Shown in pieces: positions 26,393-35,651 of a DNA stretch of 64,000 nucleotides (position 1 is its first letter; each line of letters starts with the position of its first letter). The stretch is from contig CAVUDJ010000011.1 in assembly GCA_963740215.1 (NCBI GenBank), positions 62,001 to 126,000 on the forward strand, read 5' to 3'. The notes under the pieces are model-generated. The model saw nothing but the letters and a program-made list of their open reading frames with translations, did no database searches and had not been told where the DNA came from. The position numbers and the translations under genes were made by a program. Source of the stretch: CAVVAL01 sp963740215 (lineage in GTDB: Bacteria > Actinomycetota > Actinomycetes > Mycobacteriales > Cryptosporangiaceae).

Positions 26393-27232
26393 GTGGAGTA
26401 CGTGTCCAGAGTGCCGCGACCGCCGCTGGACGGGCTGATCGACGACCTCTACTACCTGGAGGGTGCGCCGCCGTACGCCCGGCTGACGCTGCCGGCAAGG
26501 CCGGCGGCGTTGCTCATCGTCAACCTCGGGGCGCCGTTCCGCATCCGCGCCGGCACCGACATCGAGACGGCCGAGTACGCCGACGGCTGCGTGGTCACCA
26601 TGCCCACCCGCGCGTTGGAGTTCGGCTACCCGCCCCGGACCCGGTCCGTCGGCGTGCACTTCAAGCCGTGGGGGCTGGCGCCGTTCCTGCCGATGCCCGC
26701 GGCCGAGCTGTGTGACCGGCCGGTGACGGTAGAGCAGGTTTGGGGCCGGCCCGCCATTGCTGAGCTGCGAGACCGGCTGGCCACGGCGGACGGACCGCAC
26801 GAGATGCTGACGCTGCTCGAGGAGGAGCTAATGCGACGGCTGTGCGAGACCGCCGGCCTGGGGCTGGTCCGCCATACGAGCAGCGTCATCGCGGCGACCA
26901 GCGGGGCGGTGGCGATCGGCGACCTGAGGGTGGCAGCCGGTGTCAGCAGCACTCACCTGGCACAGCGGTTCAAGGAGCTCATCGGCGTCACGCCGAAGCG
27001 GCTGGCCCGCACCTACCGCTTCACCGCCACCGTGTTCGCGATCAACCCCGCCGAACCGATCGACTGGGCCGACCTCGCCAGTGGCGCAGGCTACTTCGAC
27101 CAGGCCCACTTCGGCCACGAGTTCCGGGCGTTCACCGGGCTCACGCCGACCCGGTACGTCGAAGTCCGGCGGCGGTTCCTGCGCGAACATCCCGGCCACG
27201 CGCTGGACGGCTGGCCGCTGCCGGCCGATTGA
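26393..27232 (+). CDS. AraC-family transcriptional regulator
   Basis: A 279-residue regulator with an N-terminal DUF6597-like sensing part (DGLIDDLYYLEGAPPYARLT, ALEFGYPPRTRSVGVHFKPW) and a C-terminal AraC double HTH. HTH1 is IGDLRVAAGVSSTHLAQRFK and HTH2 is WADLASGAGYFDQAHFGHEF, closing with FTGLTPTRYVEVRR. It is divergent from the MFS gene and may control it, or the DHFR-like gene downstream. GTG 26393 or 26402 are both possible starts. Confidence 0.88.
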   Translation: MEYVSRVPRPPLDGLIDDLYYLEGAPPYARLTLPARPAALLIVNLGAPFRIRAGTDIETAEYADGCVVTMPTRALEFGYPPRTRSVGVHFKPWGLAPFLPMPAAELCDRPVTVEQVWGRPAIAELRDRLATADGPHEMLTLLEEELMRRLCETAGLGLVRHTSSVIAATSGAVAIGDLRVAAGVSSTHLAQRFKELIGVTPKRLARTYRFTATVFAINPAEPIDWADLASGAGYFDQAHFGHEFRAFTGLTPTRYVEVRRRFLREHPGHALDGWPLPAD

Positions 27233-27267
27233 TTTCTTACAAGAGCGACAGCTCACGACACGCTAAT

Positions 27268-27284
27268 TTGGGGGCACCCCAAAG
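27268..27284. terminator. Short hairpin between AraC and DHFR-like genes
   Basis: TTTGGGG and CCCCAAA are separated by three bases, 35 bp after the AraC stop and just before the ribosome-binding site of the next gene. It could act as a weak terminator or as an operator; no T-tract follows. Confidence 0.35.
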
Positions 27285-27298
27285 CAGAGGAGCGCCCC

Positions 27299-27881
27299 GT
27301 GGGCAAGGTGGTCATGTACAGCTCGGTGTCGGTGGACGGCTTCATCGCGGACGAGAACGACCAGCCCGGACCGCTGTTCGACTGGTTGCCCAGCGGTGAC
27401 GTCCCGTTGGACGAGAGCGGCGAGTTGAAGGTGTCGCAGACGTCCTACGACTACACCCGGCCGTACTGGGACCAGATCGGGGCGACAATCGCCGGCCGCC
27501 ACGTCTTCGACATGACGGACGGCTGGGACGGGAAGCCTCCGGGCGGGATCGACCACGTGGTCGTCGTGACGCACCGGCCGGCAGCCCGAGGGCTGGGACC
27601 CCGAGGCGCCGTTTCACTTCGTCGACGGCGTCGAGGCAGCCGTGGCCAAGGCGCAGGAGCTTGCGGGTGACCGCATGGTCGAGGTCGCCGCTGGCGACGT
27701 CGGTGGCCAGGTGCTTGCCGCGGGCCTGGTCGACGAGGTGCGCATGGACGTCGTACCCGTCGTGTTCGGGTCCGGCAAGCGCTACTTCGGGTCGGTCCAC
27801 GCGCAGCACCTGTTGGAGGATCCTGACGTGGTGATTCAGGGCAACCGGGTGCTTCACCTGCGCTATCGGGTGCGCCGTTGA
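27299..27881 (+). CDS. RibD C-terminal/DHFR-like reductase (frame broken once)
   Basis: A protein of about 193 residues related to the RibD C-terminal domain and bacterial dihydrofolate reductase-like enzymes. It reads VVMYSSVSVDGFIADENDQP, IGATIAGRHVFDMTDGWDG, HVVVVTHRP, then GWDPEAPFHFVDGVEAAV, AGDVGGQVLAAGLVDEVRMD and VVPVVFGSGKRYF. The frame shifts near 27585, where an A/G doublet occupies a third codon position. Likely an NADPH-dependent reductase of unknown substrate. A GAGGAG ribosome-binding site precedes GTG 27299. Confidence 0.82.
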
Positions 27882-28180
27882 CCGATCTGAGCGGGTACGC
27901 GAAGAAGTCCACTGCGAACGGTGACACAAGATCGGGCCTCCGGCTGCGTTTGCGCATCGCTGTCCCTGGTCGGGCAGCCGACGCCGATCCGCCCCAGCAC
28001 CTCACCTGCGGCAAGTTCAACTCAAGATCACTGGTTGCCGGTTTCCGTCGTACCTTTGGCCGACCCCTCCCCCGGGGCCTGAGCTCGCCGAGATCGTCAC
28101 CGCCCGCCGCTGTGAGCTGTTGCTCGGCTGCGGCCTGGCGCCGCCGGAGGTGTCCTCGGTTCTGCGCGGCCGCGAGCGTG
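27882..28180. other. Spacer without a recognisable gene
   Basis: About 300 bases between the convergent DHFR-like and PhoD genes. Both strands give open frames but none resembles a known family, and I saw no strong bidirectional terminator. Confidence 0.45.
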
Positions 28181-29757
28181 CTACGGAGCGGTCGGCGGCA
28201 CGTCAGGCTCCAGTTCGGTCGCGAAGAGCACCCGGCCGTCGAGGTCGCGCAGCCGCACGGTCATGACCCGGCTCTGGGCGTCGATCGACGACTTGGCCGA
28301 AGAACTGGAAGCCCTCCGCTGGAGACGTGTTCGCCCGCGGCGGTGCCTGCACGAAGACAGCGCGCGGCCCGAACGTGCCGTCGAGCGTGTTGGGGCCGAA
28401 GCCGCCCGCGTTCAGCGGCCCTGAGACGAACTCCCAGAACGGCGTCGAAGTCGGTGAACGCCGCCCGGGCCGGGTCGTAGTGGTGCGCCGCGGTGTAGTG
28501 CACGTCCGCGGTGAGCAGACGATGCCGGTGACGCCGCGCCGCTTGGTGCGGGACGCAGCACCTCGGCGAACTCCAGCTCGCGGCCGAGCGGCGCGCCCGG
28601 CGTCGCCCTGCGCGACGCCCTCCTGCGCGGTCGGCGCCGTCCGGCACGACCAGCCCGAGCGGCAGGTCGGTGGCGATGACCTTCCAGGTCGCCCGGGAGC
28701 GCGCAGCTCGTCGTTCAGCCACTCGCGCTGCGCCGCGCCGAGGAGTCCGCGCGTCCGGGTCGGCTGTAGCGCGTTGGCGTCGTTCGGGTCCTTGTAGGTG
28801 CGCATGTCCAGGACGAACACGTCGAGCAGCGGGCCGTAGGGGATCCGGCGGTAGACCGGCCCCGCCGGCCTGCGGTCGGCGACCGGCAGTCACTCGTAGA
28901 AGGCCTGGCGCGCCCGGGCCGCGAGCACGTCGACCCGCTTCTCGGTGTACCGGGCGTCGTCGAGGATCTCGCCGGGATACCAGTTGTTGGTGACCTCGTG
29001 GTCGTCCCACTGGTTGATCTGCGGCACCTCGCGCGGCGAAGCGGCGCAGGTTCGCGTCGAGCAGGTTGTACGCGAACTGGCCGCGGAACTCGGCCAGCGT
29101 CTCGGCGACCTTGCGACTTCTCCGGGGTCGTGATGTTGCGCCAGATGCCGCCCGTCCGGCAGCGTCACCGTCTCGGCGAGCGGGCCGTCGGCGTAGACCG
29201 TGTCGCCGCTGCACAGGAAGAAGTCCGGGTCGCCGGCGGCGCATAGCCTCGAAGATGCGCAAGCCGCCGAGGTCCGGGTTGATGCCCCAGCCCTGGCCCG
29301 CGAGGTCACCCGACCAGACGAAGCGGACGTCCCGGGCAGTCCGCGGCGCGGTGCGGAACTGACCGACCAGCGGCGCCGAGCAGCAGCCGCATCAGCGTCC
29401 AGCGTGACCCGGTAGAACAGCTGCTCACCGGCGGCAGACCGCGCAGCGCGCACCTTGCCGGTGAGGTCACCGGCTGGCGTCAACACCGGGCCCTCGACTA
29501 CCCGTGACCGCCGGAATGCCGGGTGCCGGCTCACTCGACCAGCATCCGGCTGACGCGGTCCGCGCGGGCCCAGACGATCCGCTGGACGCGGTGACATCGC
29601 CACTTCGGATGCCGTGTGTAAGCCGCGGTCGAGAACGCAGCAGCGCCGGAGCGCCCAGCCCGGCGGACGGCGCGGCCACGGCTGCGGCAAAACCGCCGCC
29701 GACCACGAGGCCGGCACGAAGGACAGTACGGCGTGGAACGGGCGGCTGATCCGGCAT
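28181..29757 (-). CDS. phoD: PhoD-family alkaline phosphatase, Tat-exported (frame broken)
   Basis: A PhoD-type phosphodiesterase/alkaline phosphatase of about 520 residues. The N-terminus is a Tat signal (RRTVLRAGLVVGGGFAAAVA). Metal-site motifs follow: FFLCSGDTVYADGPLAETV, NQWDDHEVTNNWYPGE, VYRRIPYGPLLDVFVLDMRT, and late EFVSGPLNAGGFGPNTLDG. It releases phosphate from external esters and is usually Ca/Fe-dependent. Many frame breaks occur; decoded ones, for example near 28286, 28440 and 29120, are C/G doublets. The start ATG 29757 follows GGAGGAG, and the gene ends at TAG 28181. Confidence 0.88.
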
Positions 29758-29972
29758 CGTGGCTCCTCCGGTGGACCGGCGGTGACGACTCCAGGTCTAT
29801 CGAGCCCGGGTGACCCGCACCCGTACGCCCCACCGGCGCGTGAACAAGGCCCTCGAGACGCGTCTCGCCCGACACTGTAGGAACAATGTTCCGTGAAGTG
29901 CGTTCCATAGTGTGATGGGCGACCGCTTCCCGCGAGGGACTTCTGATGGCGCCGCTGCGGTCGCGCCGTTCG

Positions 29973-30360
29973 CTAGCTGGTGAGGAACTCGGTGGGGCGC
30001 AGCGCCTGCGCGACGATCCGGACATCGCCGATCCAGCCGTAGAAGCCTTGCCCGAACCATTCGGCGAACTGCGTGGCGCCGAGTACGACGGCTTCCCCAG
30101 CGTGGCGATGCCGCCGACGGCTGGGTCGGGTTGCGGGCAAACCTTGAGCCGCCCACATAGACCACGGTCCGGCGGGCGTCGTTGACGATGGCCACGTGCA
30201 TCCAGCGCCCGACCGGCAGGGCGTGGCTCCACGAGGTCGGGTCCGCGTCCTGGTCGGCGGGGTGAGACGACAGTACTGCCCAGGAACCTTTCGCCGGACA
30301 GGTTCAGGCTGGACGCCGGCTCGTCCGGTGACGAGCCGGTGGTCTTGCCCGCATCGCCGC
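29973..30360 (-). pseudogene. C-terminal LamG-like domain fragment
   Basis: About 125 residues of a concanavalin A-like jelly-roll (LamG-type) domain: ASSLNLSGERFL, VGRWMHVAIVNDARRTVVYV, LGATQFAEWFGQGFYGWIGD and VRIVAQALRPTEFLTS before the stop. In actinomycetes such domains often end secreted metallophosphoesterases, but the catalytic part is missing. The homology ends near 30355, where a forward-strand HEAT-repeat fragment begins. Two frame breaks occur. Truncated by rearrangement or assembly. Confidence 0.7.
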
Positions 30361-30884
30361 TGACTCGGCGGCACACGCTCTGGGCCGTCGACGGCGACGC
30401 GGAGGAACTGCTGCCCGTGTACGAGCGGCTGCTGCCCGCCGTCGGGGCCCGCAGTTTCTGCGGGATCGAGTGCGTCTGCTCGGACCGGCCGCGGCACCGC
30501 TCGCCGGACACGCCCGCCAGATGCTCGACGGGACGGACGACCCCGGCTGGCTCGCCGCCCGTCCCCCTGTGGACGATCAGCGGGGACGTCGATGCCACGC
30601 TGCCGACGCTGGTGCAGGCGTGGACCGGCAAGCGGTACGCCTACCAGGGCATCGCCGATTGCTGGGCCGAGATGGGCCCGCGAGCGGCCGTCGCCGAGCC
30701 GCTGCTCCGCGCGGAGCTTGCCGACCCGGCACGGGCGACCTACGACGGGTCGAGTGCCGCCATCCCCGACGACGAGCAGTTCCTCGTCGCCGTCGCCCAG
30801 GCGCTGGCGGCAGTGACCGGTCAGGACGACCCCGCCGCGCCAGTCGCCGGACGCGCCGTTCCCGCCCGGCCAGGAATCCCGTAA
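30360..30884 (+). pseudogene. C-terminal fragment of a HEAT-repeat protein
   Basis: About 170 residues of helical-repeat sequence: HTLWAVDGDAEELLPVYERL, AAAPLAGHARQMLDG, ISGDVDATLPTLVQAWTG, GIADCWAEMGPRAAVAEPLL and DEQFLVAVAQALAAVTG. This is the pattern of PBS-lyase/HEAT repeat proteins common in Streptomyces-like genomes. It has no start of its own, and the homology begins at the join with the LamG fragment. Frame breaks lie near 30470 and 30560. The function is unknown. Confidence 0.6.
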
Positions 30885-31001
30885 GCGCCGCGCTCCCCTG
30901 ACGGCAGCACGACGGGGGCACCAGCAACATCCGCAAGCGCGGCGGGTCAGGTCGTTGTCGAATTCTTCCAGCGAGTCGATGCACGATTGATCAGAATCTT
31001 G

Positions 31002-31020
31002 CAGCGCGCTGACGTAGGAT
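31002..31020 (+). promoter_or_regulatory. Palindrome plus -10 box for a probably leaderless lacI-type gene
   Basis: CAGCGCGCTG (31002-31011) is a perfect palindrome and a candidate operator for autoregulation. TAGGAT at 31015-31020 has the TANNNT form and sits six bases before the GTG at 31027, so transcription would start on the GTG itself. Confidence 0.5.
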
Positions 31021-31026
31021 TCCGCC

Positions 31027-32141
31027 GTGACCAAACGACTGGCCGAGGTGGCCAAGAAGGCCGGCGTCAGCGAGGCGACCGTGAGCCGGGTGCTCAACGG
31101 CCGCAACGGCGTCTCCGAGTCCACCCGCGCGTCCGTGCTCACCGCGCTCGACGTGCTGGGCTACGAGCGGCCCACCAAGCTGCGCGGCGAGCGCGGCCGG
31201 CTGGTCGGGCTGGTGCTGCCCGAGCTGCAGAACCCGATCTTCCCGGCGCTCGCCGAGGTGGTCACCGGCGCGCTCGCCCAGCGCGGCTTCACGCCGGCGC
31301 TGTGCGCCCGCACGATCGGCGGCGTGCTCCGAGGCGCGACTACATCGAGATGCTGCTCGACCACCAGGTCTCCGGCGTGGTCTTCGCCGGCGGGTCGTAC
31401 GCGCTGGCCGACGCCGAGCACGGACCACTACCGCCAGCTTGCTGGACCGCCGGATGCCGGTCGTGCTGGTCAACGCCGGCGTCGACGACCTGGGCTTCCC
31501 GCGCGTCTCCACCGACGACGCGGTGGCCGTCGAGCAGGCGTACGGCCACCTGCGCTCGCTCGGCCACGAGCGGATCGGCATGGTGCTCGGCCCGGAGGAC
31601 CACATGCCGTCCCGCCGCAAGCTGGCCGGCGGTGGCCGAGGTCGGCCGGCTGGACGCGGCGCCGGACGAGCTGGTCGAGCGCACCAACTTCTCGATGGAG
31701 GGCGCGCGGGCTGGCCGCCGCCAGGCTGATCGAGCGCGGCGTCACCGGCATGATCTGCGCCAGCGACGTGCTCGCGCTGGGCACGATCCGCGCGGCCCGC
31801 CGCCTCGGCCTGCGAGGTGCCGCGGCGACGTCTCGGTGGTCGGCTTCGACGACTCGGTCCTCATGACCTGCACCGACCCGCCGCTGACCACGGTGCGGCA
31901 GCCGATCGAGACGATGGGCCAGGCCGCGGTGGACCTGCTGGTCAACCAGATCGAGGGCGCCGGGGTGCAGCCCGACGAGCTGCTGTTCGAGCCGGAACTG
32001 GTCGTCCGCGGCTCGACCGGCGCCGGTGACGGCGAGCTGACCAGGCCAAATCCGCGCAGCGTCGGAACTCGGCCACGATTACCGAAGGGTGGGCCCGGCC
32101 GGGCCCACCCTCTTTTGTGCCCTGGGTCACATGCGTCGTAG
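31027..32141 (+). CDS. LacI-family regulator of the alpha-glucan locus (frame broken)
   Basis: A LacI/GalR repressor of about 340 residues. The HTH reads TKRLAEVAKKAGVSEATVSR then VLNGRNGVSESTRASVLTAL. The periplasmic-binding-like domain has RGRLVGLVLPELQNPIFPAL, LLDHQVSGVVFAGGSYALAD, RVSTDDAVAVEQAYGHLRSL, GVTGMICASDVLALGTIRAA, VVGFDDSVL and TVRQPIETMGQAAVDLLVNQ. The frame breaks near 31336, 31430, 31628, 31713 and 31826. The written frame runs to 32141 through a terminator hairpin, so the true stop is probably the TGA near 32040. It precedes and presumably represses the transporter and glucanase genes. Confidence 0.85.
32087..32116 (+). terminator. Rho-independent terminator after the LacI-type gene
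   Basis: A perfect 24-bp palindrome (GGGTGGGCCCGG and its complement, 32087-32110) is followed directly by TCTTTT. Confidence 0.8.
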
Positions 32142-32278
32142 TTTTTTCTGCTAGTCAGTTCACTTCTTGCGTGCGCCCGTTTGGCTTTGTATCGTCATCG
32201 CCACGAAACATCGAGAGCCAGGTCACATTACTGACCAGCCATAGGCGCGCATCAACCCCAGCGAAGGGCGTTCACCCC

Positions 32279-33662
32279 ATGTTCAGATCCAGGCTGCGCA
32301 GCGCCCTCGGGCTGCTGCTGGTCGCCGCGGCTCGGGCTGTCCGCCGGCCGCGTGCGGCAGCGACAGCGGCGACAGCGACACCAAGGTCAGCGACGGTCCG
32401 GTCACCCTCGTGATCAACGGCCTGCCGCCGGCCACCGAGAAGGCGAACCACGACCGGTTCCTCGCCAACGTCGCGGCGTTCGAGAAGGCCAACCCGAACA
32501 TCAAGCATCGACGCCCGCGAGGGCAAGATGGACCCGCAGACGTTCGCCGCCAAGCTGGCCGGCGGCCAGCTCGAGGACGTCTTCTACGTCTACTTCACCG
32601 ACCCGGCCAGCCTGATCGCCAAGCGCCAGGTCGCGGACGTCACGCAAGTACCTCGAGCGACTTCCCGGCCACCAAGGAGATCAGGCCGGAGCTGATGAAG
32701 GTCTTCTCCGGACGCCGACGGCAAGGTCTACGGCCTGCCCGCGCAGAACTACTCGCTGGGCCTGCTCTACAACCGCGACGCTGTTCACCAAGGCCGGCCT
32801 CGACCCGAACAGCCCGCCGAAGACCTGGGCCGACGTGCGCGACGGCCGCCAAGAAGATCACCGCGCTCGGCGACGGCACCGTCGGCTACGGCGACTACAG
32901 CAAGAGCAACACCGGCGGCTGGCACTTCACCGCCGAGCTCTACTCGCTCGGCGGCGACGTCGCGGTCAAGGACGGCGACACCTGGAAGGCCGCCTTCAAC
33001 AACGCCAAGGGCAAGCAGGTCCTGCAGCAGCTCAAGGACATGCGCTGGACCGACAACACGATGGGCCAGCAGCAGCTGCTCGAGTGGGCCGACCTGCTGC
33101 AGATGATGGCGTCCGGCAAGCTCGGCATGTACGTCGCGCACCGGCGGACAACATCCCGACGATCGTCAACCAGTACAAGGGCAAGTACGACGACTACGGC
33201 CTCGGCGCCGATCCCCGGCGGCAAGGGCACCCTGGGCGGCGGCGAGGGCTACATGTTCAAGGCCAGGCCTGACGCCCGGAGAAGATCAAGGCCGGCCTGA
33301 AGTGGCTGACGTTCAAGTTCAACAACCCGGACCGGATCGCCGCGGACAACAAGTTCGACGGCCGACAACGAGCCAGCCGGTCGGCCTGCCCGAGCCGGCC
33401 ATCTGGACCGGCGACGCCGGCGCAGAAGCAGGCCGCGGCCGACCAAGCAGTACGCCAACGTGCCGCAGGAGAACTACGCGCCGTTCGTCAGCGAACAGCG
33501 CCGACGATCCCGCTCAAGCTCGAGCCGCCGAACGCGCAGCAGATCTACGCGGTGCTCGACGTGGCGATGCCGAAGGTGCTGACCGACCGGAACGCCGACA
33601 TCGACCAGCTGCTCGCCGACGCCGAGAAGCAGGTCAACCCGATCCTGGCCACCGTCAAGTAA
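32279..33662 (+). CDS. Sugar ABC transporter substrate-binding lipoprotein (frame broken)
   Basis: A family-1 extracellular solute-binding protein of about 450 residues. After correction it has a lipobox (LSAxACG) near residue 22 and typical segments TLVINGLPPATEKANHDRFL, DVFYVYFTDPASLIAKRQV, LPAQNYSLGLLYNR, GGWHFTAELYSLGGDVAVKD and QQLLEWADLLQMMASGKLGM. It would capture oligosaccharides outside the cell for the two permeases that follow. More than a dozen shifts occur, nearly all third-position C/G doublets. A 12-bp hairpin follows its TAA. Confidence 0.85.
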
Positions 33663-33671
33663 CGAGCCGGA

Positions 33672-33704
33672 CCGCCGGCGGGCCGACCACTCGCCCGCCG
33701 GCGG
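33672..33704 (+). repeat. Intercistronic hairpin after the binding-protein gene
   Basis: Perfect 12-bp arms CCGCCGGCGGGC and GCCCGCCGGCGG flank a 9-base loop, 10 bp after the stop. There is no T-tract. Such hairpins often stabilise binding-protein mRNA and lower expression of downstream permeases. Confidence 0.7.
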
Positions 33705-33737
33705 CTGTCCACCGGACTCCACGACGAGGGCGCCACG

Positions 33738-34656
33738 ATGGCGGTGCTCACGGCGGCACCGGCGCGAGCCACGCGCGGCCGCCTGCGCCGGAAGGTCGCA
33801 GGACAACCTGCTGGCGTACGCCTTCCTGGCGGCGGGCATCCTCTGCTTCGCGCTCTTCTCGTGGTACCCGCTGGTGCGGGGCGTGCATCCTGAGCTTCCA
33901 GCAGGTCAACTTCGTCACCGACCCGTACTGGGTGGGGCTGGACAACTTCCGGGCCCTGTTCGACGACCCGCTGTTCTGGACCGCGTGGCAGAACACCCTG
34001 CTACTTCACCGGGCTGGCGCTGGTCTTCGGCTACGCCGTGCCGTTCGTCGTCGCGGTGCTGCTCAACGAGTTCCGGCACTTCAAGGGCTTCTTCCGGGTC
34101 GCGGTCTACCTGCCGGTGATGCTGCCGCCGATCGTCGGCGTGCTGCTCTGGCAGCTACTTCTACGACCCGGGCAACGGCCTGTTCAACACCGTCCTGAGC
34201 GGCGCTGCACCTGCCCACGTCGCAGTGGACCCAGTCGTCAAGCACCGCGATGATCTCGCTGGTGCTCGTCTCGACCTGGGCCAACATGGGCGGCGCCACG
34301 CTGATGTACCTGGCCGCGCTGCAGAGCATCCCCGGCGAGCTGTACGAGGCCGCCGAGCTCGACGGCGCCAGCGTGTGGCAGCGGCTGCGGCACGTGACGC
34401 ATCCCGCAGATGCGGTTCATGCTGCTGGTGCTGCTGCTGCTCCAGATCATCGCGACGATGCAGGTCTTCATCGAGCCGTACCAGCTCACCGGCACCACCA
34501 ACCCGGACACGATCACGGTGATGGTGCTCGATCTACCGGTACGCGTTCACCGTCAACCACGACTTCGGCCTGGCCGCCGCGATGAGCGTGCTGCTCTTCG
34601 TCGTGCTGGGCGCCTTCTCGGCGCTCTACCTGCGGCTGACCCGCAGCGCGGACTGA
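33738..34656 (+). CDS. Sugar ABC transporter permease, MalF-like (frame broken)
   Basis: A permease of about 305 residues with six helices. It has the N-terminal segment AYAFLAAGILCFALFSWYPL, VNFVTDPYWVGLDNFRALFD, ALVFGYAVPFVVAVLLNEF, and the EAA loop GELYEAAELDGASVWQRLRH. The C-terminus reads SVLLFVVLGAFSALYLRL. Frame breaks occur near 33800, 33890, 34005, 34160, 34207, 34405 and 34535. It pairs with the next gene to form the membrane channel; no ATPase is encoded here, so a shared MsiK-type ATPase is expected. Confidence 0.85.
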
Positions 34657-34670
34657 CTGAGAGGCCCGAC

Positions 34671-35641
34671 ATGACGGTCACCGCCCCGCCGCGACCGCCG
34701 GTCGCCACGACGCCACCGGCCAGGCCCCGCCGGCAACCGCACGCCGCTCGACCGCGGCGGCACCCGGACCCTGATCTCCGCGGCTGACCTGAGCCGCGGC
34801 CGACGCGGGCGCTGTACTGGCTGGTGCTCGCCGTGACGACCCTGCTGTTCGTGCTGGCGTTCCTCTTCCCGCTCTACTGGATGGTCACCGGCGCGCTGAA
34901 GGCGCCGGCCGAGTGGCCCAGCCCACGCCGACGCTCGTCCCGCAGACGTTCGCACCCGGAGACCTACGCGCCAGGCGTGGACAAGCTGCGGATCGCGCAC
35001 GTTACTTCGCCAACACCGCTCTCTACGCCGCTCGGCGGCTGGCTGATCCAGCTGTCGTCGACGTCGCCGCCGCGTACGCGCTCTCCAAGCTGCGGCCGGT
35101 CTTCGGCAAGCGTGGTCCTCGGCGCTCATGCTGGCCAGCCTGATGCTGCCGGCGGCCGCGCTGCTGGTCCCGGCCTACCTGACCGTCAGTCGACGTGCCG
35201 ATCTTCGGCTCAACCTGCTCAACACGCCGTGGGCGCTCTGGCTGCCGGCGGCCGCGAACGCCTTCAACATCTACGTGCTGAAGCGGTTCTTCGACCAGAT
35301 CCCCGACGACCTGCTGGACGCGGCCAGCATCGACGGCGCCGGCCGGCTGCGGATGCTTGTGGAGCATCGTGCTGCCGCTGTCCCGGCCGGTGCTCGGCGT
35401 GGTCTCGATCTTCGCGATCATCGCGATCTGGAAGGACTTCCTCTGGCCGCTGCTGGTGCTGCAGGACCCGGACGCGCAGACGCTCAGCGTGGCGCTGAGC
35501 CGGCTGTCGATCACCAGTCAGGTGCCGCCGACCGAGATGATGGCCGGCCTGGCCATCGCCAGCGTCCCGATGATCGTGATCTTCCTGATCTTCCAGCGCA
35601 GCATCATCGGCGGCCTGTCCGCGGGCGCCATGAAGGGCTGA
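34671..35641 (+). CDS. Sugar ABC transporter permease, MalG-like (frame broken)
   Basis: The second permease, about 310 residues. Segments include YWLVLAVTTLLFVLAFLFPL, WMVTGALKAPAEWP, LMLPAAALLVPAYLTV, and the EAA loop DQIPDDLLDAASIDGAGRLR, with AIIAIWKDFLWPLLVLQDPD and SVPMIVIFLIFQRSIIGGLS near the end. Frame breaks lie near 34775, 34800, 34960, 35010, 35060, 35115, 35195 and 35365. It starts 14 bases after the first permease stop and ends 10 bases before the GH13 gene, so one operon. Confidence 0.85.
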
Positions 35642-35651
35642 CCCGCAAGCA

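Noticed and set aside
32042..32141. C-terminal extension of the LacI-type regulator beyond ~32041
   Set aside because: It translates through a perfect terminator hairpin and is not regulator-like; a missed frame break before the TGA near 32040 is more likely.
32221..32236. GGTCA-N6-TGACC as operator of the sugar-transport operon
   Set aside because: The arms are only five bases and no second copy was found near the regulator; too weak to call.
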